7,321 bases of DNA from Collinsella sp. (lineage in GTDB: Bacteria; Actinomycetota; Coriobacteriia; Coriobacteriales; Coriobacteriaceae): NCBI GenBank assembly GCA_020025115.1, contig JAHHSP010000059.1, forward strand, positions 1-7,321, read 5' to 3'. Under the pieces are notes generated by a model that saw only the letters and a list, made by a program, of their open reading frames with translations, was not told the DNA's origin and ran no database searches. Of this stretch, positions 1 through 4,857 are shown piece after piece (within the stretch, counting starts at the first letter, position 1; every line of letters starts with the position of its first letter). The position numbers and the translations under genes were made by a program.

Positions 1-4
1 ATAC

Positions 5-22
5 TATTCTCCAATGAGAATA
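5..22. promoter_or_regulatory. Operator-like inverted repeat upstream of moeA
   Basis: A perfect inverted repeat with 7-base arms, TATTCTC (5-11) and GAGAATA (16-22), separated by CAAT. The two half-site centres are about one helical turn apart, as expected for a dimeric regulator. It overlaps the candidate -10 box of moeA, so a bound protein would most simply repress. The same core TTCTC-N4-GAGAA recurs before modA. The regulator is not in the window and I cannot name it. The site does not resemble the ModE operator. Confidence 0.65.
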
Positions 23-26
23 TAAC
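21..26 (+). promoter_or_regulatory. Candidate -10 box of moeA
   Basis: TATAAC lies 59 bases before the chosen moeA start, in a short A/T-rich island within GC-rich DNA. Transcription would start near 33. A -35 box at normal spacing would fall at or beyond the left edge of the window, so it cannot be judged. Confidence 0.5.
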
Positions 27-35
27 GTGCGCTCT

Positions 36-61
36 CGCCCCATCGGATGGGCGACGGGGCG
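36..61 (+). other. Leader hairpin(s) in the moeA 5' UTR
   Basis: CGCCCC (36-41) pairs with GGGGCG (56-61) around a 14-base loop. A competing fold pairs CGCCC (36-40) with GGGCG (49-53), extended by two inner pairs across a one-base bulge. The two folds share the left arm and exclude each other. The structure lies between the predicted transcription start and the ribosome binding site (AGGGG at 75-79). It may be a switch, or just a by-product of GC-rich DNA. Confidence 0.35.
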
Positions 62-85
62 TCAAAACGAGGAAAGGGGCGAGGT

Positions 86-1366
86 ATGGCCCGCGCAAAG
101 AACCCCGATGCGAACATGATTCCCGTCGAGGAGGCACGGCGCATCGTGCTCGGGCACGTGAGCCCGACTGAGACGCGCGAGGTGCCGACGTGGCAGGCCG
201 TGGGTCTGCCGCTTGCCGCCGATGTCTCGACCGACATCGACCTGGCTCCTTTTGCCGGCAGCGCCATGGATGGCTACGCCCTGCATGCCGAGGACCTCGC
301 CGCCGCCTCGTCCGAGGGCCCCGTCGTGCTCGACGTTGTGGGTCACGAGGCCGCCGGCCATGTTTTCGAGGGCGAGGTCGGACCTGGCCAGACCGTGCGC
401 ATCATGACGGGCGCGCCGGTGCCTGAGGGGCTGGACGCCGTGGTCAAGTACGAGGTCGTCGAGGTGCTCGAAGGCGACGGCAACGAGGGTTCGCGCGTGG
501 GGTTCTTCGCAGCGGCAAAGCCCGGCGAGAATATTCGCGCGTCGGGCCTCGAAGCCCGCGCGGACGACGTGGTCATGGGCGTCGGCGAGGTCGTGACGCC
601 GGCGGGCGCGGGGCTTCTCGCCAATGCCGGCCATGCGCTCGTCTCGGTGCATCGCGCCCCGCGTGTGGGCGTTATCTCACTCGGCACCGAGCTCGTCGAT
701 GCGCGCGCGGTCCCCGCACGCGGGCAGATTCGAGATGTCAACGGCCCCGCGCTCATGGCGTCGGCCCGCGAGGCGGGCGCTGAGCCCGTGTTCTACGGTA
801 TCGCGCCCGATGACGAGGAGCGCATCGGCGAACTCGTCCGTCGCGCGGCGCGCGAGTGCGATGTCGTGGTGACGTCCGGCGGCGCGTCCGCCGGCGACTA
901 TGACTACGTGACGGCGCTCATCGCGCGCGAGGGCGAGGTCTTGTTCGATCGCGTTTCCATCAAGCCGGGCAAGGCCGTGACCTTCGGCTTGCTGGGCGAG
1001 ACGCCGTTTTTTGGCCTCTCCGGCAACCCCGCCGGTGCGTTTGTGGGCTTCGAGCTGTTCGTGCGACCGGCGCTGCGCAAAATGGTGGGGCATACGGAGC
1101 TCGCGCGTCCGGTGCAGGAGGCGCGTATCGCGCACGGCGTCAAGAAGCGCCCGGGCCGCGCCGCATACAACCGCGCGCGCGTGGAGCGCATCGGTGCTGA
1201 GGGCGAGCTCGAGGTAATGCAGGCGCCCACGCAAAACTCCGCCCTGCTCGTGGACCTGCATCGGGGCAACTGCTTGGTCATGCTCGCCGAGGACGCCGGC
1301 CGCGTTGAGGCGGGGGAGGCCGTTGCGGTTCTGCGCTACGATGTGCCCGAGGGCACGGTGCTGTAA
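86..1366 (+). CDS. moeA: Molybdopterin molybdenumtransferase MoeA
   Basis: MoeA inserts molybdate into adenylated molybdopterin in the cytoplasm, the last general step of molybdenum cofactor synthesis. The protein has 426 residues, close to the family's usual ~410. Visible motifs are SAMDGYA (59-65) in the N-terminal region, a TGAPVPEG segment, TSGGASAGDYD (263-273) in the MogA-like domain, IKPGK, and GLSGNP (310-315; many relatives have GLPGNP). A C-terminal domain IV follows. I chose the ATG at 86 because AGGGG (75-79) sits 6 bases upstream. An in-frame ATG at 47 has no ribosome binding site and would start only about 14 bases after the predicted transcript start. The ATG at 116 also lacks one. 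The next gene, a MogA homologue, supplies the adenylated substrate. The shared operator with modABC suggests joint control with molybdate uptake. A tungsten-inserting role cannot be excluded. Confidence 0.96.
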   Translation: MARAKNPDANMIPVEEARRIVLGHVSPTETREVPTWQAVGLPLAADVSTDIDLAPFAGSAMDGYALHAEDLAAASSEGPVVLDVVGHEAAGHVFEGEVGPGQTVRIMTGAPVPEGLDAVVKYEVVEVLEGDGNEGSRVGFFAAAKPGENIRASGLEARADDVVMGVGEVVTPAGAGLLANAGHALVSVHRAPRVGVISLGTELVDARAVPARGQIRDVNGPALMASAREAGAEPVFYGIAPDDEERIGELVRRAARECDVVVTSGGASAGDYDYVTALIAREGEVLFDRVSIKPGKAVTFGLLGETPFFGLSGNPAGAFVGFELFVRPALRKMVGHTELARPVQEARIAHGVKKRPGRAAYNRARVERIGAEGELEVMQAPTQNSALLVDLHRGNCLVMLAEDAGRVEAGEAVAVLRYDVPEGTVL

Positions 1367-1393
1367 TTCGATCCGGTCGGCACGTGCGCAGGG

Positions 1394-1413
1394 GCTTTTA
1401 TCTAGGCAAAAGC
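1394..1413 (+). other. Small hairpin in the moeA-mogA gap
   Basis: GCTTTT (1394-1399) pairs with AAAAGC (1408-1413) over an 8-base loop, 27 bases after the moeA stop. There is no T-run after it, so it does not look like an intrinsic terminator. The rest of the 116-base gap (1367-1482) shows no convincing promoter, so mogA probably depends on transcription from moeA. Confidence 0.3.
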
Positions 1414-1482
1414 GCCGTCCGTCCCGTGCCGCGTGTTCTGAGCGCCGCGTTCGACGAGGACGCCGGCTGTGAAGGGGGTTTC

Positions 1483-1989
1483 ATGGATATCATGTTCGCG
1501 ATCGTGACCTGTTCCGATACTCGCGGCATCGAACGGGATGAGGCGGGAGCCGCGCTTGTCGAGCTCATCGAGAGCGAGGGTTGGAGCGTCGTCTCCCATG
1601 TGGCGGTGCGCGATGATGCGCGCGACATTTCGGATGCCATTCGCACGGCGACCGATGAGCTCGGCGCCGAGATCGTTTTGACTTGCGGCGGCACGGGCCT
1701 GTCCGCCCGCGACGTGACGCCCGAGGCCACGGCCGCGGTGTGCGAGCGCGACGTGCGCGGCATCGCCGAGGCGATTCGCGCCCACTCGCTCACCAAGACG
1801 CGCCGCGCCATGCTCTCGCGCGCCCGCTGCATGCAGCGCCTGGTGCGAGACTCGGATGGCTCGTTCACCGGTCGCCTGGCGCTCGTCATCAATTTCCCCG
1901 GCTCCACGAAAGCCGTTCGTGAATGTTGGGAGGCGGTGTCCGACCAGCTCGAGCACGCCATGAAGATGACTTCCGGGGGAGGGCATTGA
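1483..1989 (+). CDS. mogA: MogA/MoaB-family molybdopterin adenylyltransferase
   Basis: Probable molybdopterin adenylyltransferase: it activates molybdopterin with ATP so that MoeA can insert molybdate. The chosen 168-residue form is one MoCF-fold domain. It has an early V-T-C-S-D (8-12), an acidic pair at 44-45, the diagnostic CGGTGLSARDVTPEAT run (68-83) with Asp77 in the place of the essential MogA aspartate, and FPGSTKAVRE (138-147) near the end. The RDVTPEAT form is nearer to MogA than to E. coli MoaB. The family is hard to split by eye, so the symbol is less certain than the function. I chose the ATG at 1483 because AAGGGG (1472-1477) precedes it and the conserved fold begins there. A GTG at 1384 would add 33 residues with no family resemblance and no ribosome binding site. 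It follows moeA by 116 bases and is probably cotranscribed. Confidence 0.92.
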   Translation: MDIMFAIVTCSDTRGIERDEAGAALVELIESEGWSVVSHVAVRDDARDISDAIRTATDELGAEIVLTCGGTGLSARDVTPEATAAVCERDVRGIAEAIRAHSLTKTRRAMLSRARCMQRLVRDSDGSFTGRLALVINFPGSTKAVRECWEAVSDQLEHAMKMTSGGGH

Positions 1990-1996
1990 TATACCG

Positions 1997-2018
1997 TTCT
2001 CGATAGAGAATTATTCTC
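1997..2018. promoter_or_regulatory. Triple half-site operator upstream of modA
   Basis: Three TTCTC/GAGAA half-sites in alternating orientation: TTCTC (1997-2001), GAGAAT (2006-2011) and ATTCTC (2013-2018). The first two form TTCTC-GATA-GAGAA, the same spacing as the site before moeA. The last two form a palindrome, GAGAAT-T-ATTCTC, with a one-base centre. The array starts 7 bases after the mogA stop and ends 7 bases before the modA -10 box. It covers the -35 region, where no good -35 box is visible. Confidence 0.65.
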
Positions 2019-2025
2019 AAGCAAA

Positions 2026-2031
2026 TATAAT
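2026..2031 (+). promoter_or_regulatory. -10 box of the modABC promoter
   Basis: A perfect TATAAT in an A/T-rich patch of otherwise GC-rich sequence. Transcription would start near 2038 and give a leader of about 126 bases before modA. No clear -35 hexamer lies 16-18 bases upstream. That position is taken up by the repeat array, so the promoter is either weak or helped by a bound protein. Confidence 0.65.
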
Positions 2032-2042
2032 ATGAGCAGGCG

Positions 2043-2070
2043 GAGGGGGACTGGTTCGTCGCGCCCCCTC
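2043..2070 (+). other. Hairpin in the modA leader, possible attenuator
   Basis: GAGGGGG (2043-2049) pairs perfectly with CCCCCTC (2064-2070) across a 14-base loop, followed by only a short TTT. It would form almost at the 5' end of the mod mRNA. Farther down, CATGCCC (2074-2080) can pair with GGGTATG (2123-2129) with one G-U pair, so the leader may be more broadly folded. It could be a weak attenuator, a 5' stabilising stem, or a terminator for mogA readthrough. I cannot match it by eye to the known Moco riboswitch. Confidence 0.4.
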
Positions 2071-2148
2071 TTTCATGCCCGCACCCAATCGGGGCCCGCG
2101 TCCCACGTGACCGGCTCATTTGGGGTATGCGCACATCGGGACGATCGC

Positions 2149-2154
2149 AGGAGG
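2149..2154 (+). promoter_or_regulatory. Ribosome binding site that sets the modA start
   Basis: AGGAGG lies 9 bases before the ATG at 2164, the strongest Shine-Dalgarno match in the window. It selects this start over the in-frame ATG at 2032, which directly follows the -10 box and lies before the predicted transcript start. Confidence 0.85.
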
Positions 2155-2163
2155 ATTGCAAAG

Positions 2164-3045
2164 ATGAAGAAGACCCTCAATTCGCCGGGCCGCCCCGCGT
2201 CGCGGCGCGCACTCGCCGCCTTCGGCGTGGCCGTCCTGCTCGCCGGCGCCCTCGTCGGCTGCGGCGCCAAGCCCGCCGATAAGGGCGGGCTCGCCGAGGA
2301 TGCCGCGCCCGCCAAGGCCGTTGAGCTGCAGATCTTTGCGGCCAACTCCCTCGAAAAGGCCATGCCCGAGGTTCAGGCCCTCTATACCGAGAAGACCGGC
2401 GTGACCTTTGCCGACACTCAGTTCAAGGCATCCGGCGACCTCATCGAGCAGATGCGCGCCGGCGCCCAGGTCGATGTCTTGATCACCGCATCCAAGGGCA
2501 CCATGGACGATGCGGCCGCGGGCGATTTCGTCGATGAGGGCACGCGTCTCGACATGTTCGTGAACGACCTCGTGATCGTGAGGGCCGCGGGGTCTGACGT
2601 CGAGATCGCCTCGTTCGAGGATGTGAGGGACGTCGAGGGCAAGGTCGCCATCGGCGATGCCTCGACCGTTCCGGCCGGCAAGTACGCCAACCAGGCCCTG
2701 AACGCCATCGGTCTGTATACCGGTGCCGCCGGTGACGACGGCGAGTATGCGCCCGAGTTCGCCGACCGCGTCGCCTTGGCCGACAAGGTGGGCACCGCTG
2801 CCATGTACGTTTCCACCGGCGACGCGGCCATCGGCTTTGTCTATAGCTCCGATATCTTCCGCTATGACGGTATCGAGCAGGCCCTCGTCTGCCCCGAGGA
2901 CACGCACAAGCCCATCGTCTACCCCGGCGCCGTCGCCGCCGCGAGCGAGCATGCCGCGGCCGCGGCCGACTTTCTCGATTTCTGCATGAACGATGCCGGG
3001 GCTCGGAGGGTCTGGGCCAAGTACGGCTTCGAGCTGGCTGCGTAA
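2164..3045 (+). CDS. modA: Molybdate ABC transporter substrate-binding lipoprotein ModA
   Basis: Extracytoplasmic receptor that binds molybdate (or tungstate) and delivers it to ModB. The 293-residue protein starts with a basic stretch and a hydrophobic segment (about 16-32) ending in the lipobox LVGC, so it should be lipid-anchored at Cys33 as is usual in cells lacking a true periplasm. A twin arginine at 14-15 precedes the hydrophobic segment, but the full Tat motif is not convincing. The mature part shows ModA-type ligand segments: AANSLEKAM, KASGDL, DVLITAS, VPAGKYANQAL and GFVYSSD, the last carrying a tyrosine where the E. coli protein has its ligand Tyr170. It is the first gene of modABC and has the best ribosome binding site of the three. 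A terminator-like hairpin follows it, which fits a receptor made in excess over the permease. Molybdate versus tungstate preference cannot be read from sequence. Confidence 0.95.
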   Translation: MKKTLNSPGRPASRRALAAFGVAVLLAGALVGCGAKPADKGGLAEDAAPAKAVELQIFAANSLEKAMPEVQALYTEKTGVTFADTQFKASGDLIEQMRAGAQVDVLITASKGTMDDAAAGDFVDEGTRLDMFVNDLVIVRAAGSDVEIASFEDVRDVEGKVAIGDASTVPAGKYANQALNAIGLYTGAAGDDGEYAPEFADRVALADKVGTAAMYVSTGDAAIGFVYSSDIFRYDGIEQALVCPEDTHKPIVYPGAVAAASEHAAAAADFLDFCMNDAGARRVWAKYGFELAA

Positions 3046-3105
3046 GCGCCTCCCCGCGAGCCTTTGGCATGCCGGTGCCCGGGGCTTGCGTTGCGCGTAG
3101 GTTCG

Positions 3106-3131
3106 AGGGCGGTCCCGGTGACCGCCCTTTT
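3106..3131 (+). terminator. Terminator-like hairpin between modA and modB
   Basis: AGGGCGGTC (3106-3114) pairs perfectly with GACCGCCCT (3120-3128) over a 5-base loop, and the stem runs into TTTT (3128-3131). It lies 61 bases after the modA stop and 26 bases before the modB start. With only four T residues it probably stops some transcripts and lets others pass. It may also protect the 3' end of modA mRNA. Its presence argues against modB starting at the in-frame TTG at 3064. Confidence 0.65.
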
Positions 3132-3143
3132 CGTGTCGAGGGC

Positions 3144-3148
3144 AGGGG
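3144..3148 (+). promoter_or_regulatory. Ribosome binding site for the chosen modB start
   Basis: AGGGG with an 8-base gap to the ATG at 3157. Other in-frame choices are ATG 3163, two codons later, and GTG 3184. A longer purine run, AGAGGGG at 3178-3184, points at an ATG at 3194 in a different frame, so the start is less certain than for modA. Confidence 0.55.
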
Positions 3149-3156
3149 CGTGCCGC

Positions 3157-4857
3157 ATGGGCATGGGTCGTGATAAAAGAGGGGTGCGCGCATATGGCGC
3201 GGGCTTCATCGCGCGGCGGGCCGATGCGGCCCGCCGCGCCGTCGACGGTCGAGCAAGGCGCTCGCGCGTCTCGACCTTCGTCGCGATCGCCGCCTGCGCC
3301 GCGATGGCTGTTGTCACCGCAATGCCCGCCTCGGCCATGGTCGCCCCGATGACGCTCGACGTCCCCGAGCGACGGGCCGTCGAAATTCCCGCCGATGGCT
3401 CTGCTTGCGTGGACGGGGCCTCATTTGGCATCAGCGGGTTCGAGCGCCTCGCCAAAGGCACGGCTCGTGCGGCCGAAGGCGTGCCGGAGGGGTATCGATT
3501 CCCGATTTCGGATGCCGCCAGCCTGGTGGTTGTCCGCACACCCGCCGAGGCGCTCGTGCACGTCGATTCCGCGGTCGCCGAAGGTCTCGAGCTCGAGAGC
3601 ACGGACGGTGCGGACCTCTCCGCCCTGTGGTCGATGGTCTGCGAGCTCGACGAGGCTCACAGCATGGGCGGGGCCCTGCTCTCCGAGGGGGAGGTGTCCC
3701 TCAGGCTCGTGACGGATTCCGCGTGCGTATCCGGTGCCTATCGGTATCGCTTCGATGCGCGCGGCGGTGACGGCGGGCGCTACGTGACCGTGACATTGGC
3801 GTATGCCGAGGAGGGCGCGGCAGGTTTGGGGGCGGCGCGCGCCGCCGGTGTCGATTTGGGTGACGGCGCGCTGTGGTGCGATTTTGCCGAGGTTGTCGAT
3901 GCGGACAGGGTGGTTGCCGGTGATGGCCCCGGTGTGGGCGGCGAGGTGCTCGCCCTTCTCTCGTCCATCGACTACCGCCCATTTTGGGTCTCGCTCAAGA
4001 CCAGCGGCCTGGCGCTGGCCGTCTCCTTTGCGTCGGGGCTGTTCGCCGCATGGCGCGTCATGGGCACGTCGAGCCGCGTCAAAGGCGTCCTCGACTCGGT
4101 GTTCACCGTTCCCATGGTGCTGCCCCCCACGGTCTGCGGCTTTTTGCTGCTCATGTTGTTCGGGCGATCCACGGGTGTGGGCCGCTGGCTCATCGCGCAC
4201 GGCATCTCGATCGTCTTCACATGGGAGGCGGCGGTCATCTCGGCCGTGGTGGTGAGCTTCCCGCTCGTGTACCGCACCGCCCTCGGCGCGTTCGAGTCGC
4301 TCGATGGGCGCATGATCGACGCCGCCCGCACACTCGGCTGGTCGGAGCCGCGCATCTTCTGCAGGCTCATGATGCCACTTGCCTGGCCCTCCATCGCGGC
4401 TGGAACGGTACTCGCTTTCGCGCGGGCCATGGGCGAGTTCGGCTGCACGCTGTTTTTCGCCGGAAACTACGCGGGCATCACCCAGACGATCCCCATCGCG
4501 ATCTACTTCGAGTGGATGGGCGGCAACACCGCCGTGGCTCTGTTCTGGGTGATGACCGTGATCGCGTTCAGCTTTCTGGTAGTGTGGGGCATCAACGCGT
4601 ACACGGCGCGGCATCAGGGGTATCGCGACGGCGCGCGCGCCCGGGCCGATGTCCGTGGAGGAGCGCGATGGAAGGCACGGGGTCATGCGGCGGGCCGTTC
4701 TTCGGATGCCGTCGCGGCAGATGTCGCCGGAACCCGTGCGGCCGGCACGGGTTCCGGCGCGGCCCCCGTCGTCGATGATTTGGAGTCGACCGGCGGGGAT
4801 GCGGTCGGTATCGACCGGTCCGCCCTGCGTGAGCTGTTTGGGGACGGTGCGGCATGA
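3157..4857 (+). CDS. modB: Molybdate ABC transporter permease ModB with extra N-terminal domain and long C-terminal tail
   Basis: The membrane channel of the importer. It has 566 residues, against roughly 220-230 for typical ModB. Residues 1-37 are Arg-rich. Residues 38-60 are a hydrophobic signal or anchor ending in A-S-A. Residues 61 to about 268 look like a soluble, partly beta-rich extracytoplasmic domain with four cysteines (84, 162, 190, 241) that I cannot assign to a family. The permease core runs from about 271 to 490 with five membrane segments and the ModB-type cytoplasmic coupling loop AARTLGWSEPR (from 389), followed by LAFARAMGEFGCTLFFAGN. An outside N-terminus fits known ModB topology, so the extra domain would face ModA. 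Residues 491-566 are an Ala/Gly/Arg-rich, probably disordered cytoplasmic tail containing a 15-base perfect inverted repeat. The stop overlaps the modC start in ATGA, implying coupled translation. The core function is certain; the roles of both extensions are unknown. Confidence 0.94.
   Translation: MGMGRDKRGVRAYGAGFIARRADAARRAVDGRARRSRVSTFVAIAACAAMAVVTAMPASAMVAPMTLDVPERRAVEIPADGSACVDGASFGISGFERLAKGTARAAEGVPEGYRFPISDAASLVVVRTPAEALVHVDSAVAEGLELESTDGADLSALWSMVCELDEAHSMGGALLSEGEVSLRLVTDSACVSGAYRYRFDARGGDGGRYVTVTLAYAEEGAAGLGAARAAGVDLGDGALWCDFAEVVDADRVVAGDGPGVGGEVLALLSSIDYRPFWVSLKTSGLALAVSFASGLFAAWRVMGTSSRVKGVLDSVFTVPMVLPPTVCGFLLLMLFGRSTGVGRWLIAHGISIVFTWEAAVISAVVVSFPLVYRTALGAFESLDGRMIDAARTLGWSEPRIFCRLMMPLAWPSIAAGTVLAFARAMGEFGCTLFFAGNYAGITQTIPIAIYFEWMGGNTAVALFWVMTVIAFSFLVVWGINAYTARHQGYRDGARARADVRGGARWKARGHAAGRSSDAVAADVAGTRAAGTGSGAAPVVDDLESTGGDAVGIDRSALRELFGDGAA
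3211..3239 (+). repeat. Perfect 13-base inverted repeat in the start of modB
   Basis: Arms at 3211-3223 and 3227-3239 are exact reverse complements with only ATG between them. They lie 54 bases inside the modB coding region, in codons for an Ala/Arg-rich stretch. A further 7-base stem (3247-3253 with 3270-3276) follows at once. As RNA this would be a very stable stem-loop just after the start codon. No T-run follows, so it is not an intrinsic terminator. Confidence 0.7.
4725..4759 (+). repeat. Perfect 15-base inverted repeat in the modB tail
   Basis: Arms at 4725-4739 and 4745-4759 are exact reverse complements with GGCCG between them. The left arm contains GGAACCCGTGC and the right arm GCACGGGTTCC. 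The repeat is read in frame within the low-complexity C-terminal tail of ModB, 95 bases before modC. No T-run follows. It may be a palindromic element that landed in the tail, or an mRNA stem separating modB from modC. Confidence 0.8.

Noticed and set aside
5..22. A ModE-type operator before moeA
   Set aside because: The arms are TTCTC/GAGAA with a 4-base gap, not the long TATATA-containing arms known for ModE.
1384..1482. A longer mogA starting at GTG 1384
   Set aside because: The added 33 residues match nothing expected in the family, and the good ribosome binding site is at 1472-1477.
2032..2163. A longer modA starting at the ATG at 2032
   Set aside because: That ATG touches the -10 box and precedes the likely transcript start. 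AGGAGG and a typical lipoprotein signal point to 2164.
2116..2952. A 278-codon minus-strand frame opposite modA
   Set aside because: It mirrors the third-position GC bias of modA and has no motif or ribosome binding site I can support.
3064..3156. A longer modB starting at TTG 3064
   Set aside because: It would translate through the terminator-like hairpin at 3106-3131, has no ribosome binding site, and puts an unlikely extra segment before the signal sequence.
4630..4641. A 12-base alternating CG palindrome in modB, possible Z-DNA
   Set aside because: Short alternating GC runs are expected in GC-rich coding DNA, and nothing else points to a function.
3421..4686. A 421-codon open frame on the minus strand opposite modB
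   Set aside because: It is antisense to a permease with clear motifs. Its product is His/Arg-rich with no recognisable domain, as expected for a shadow frame in GC-rich DNA.
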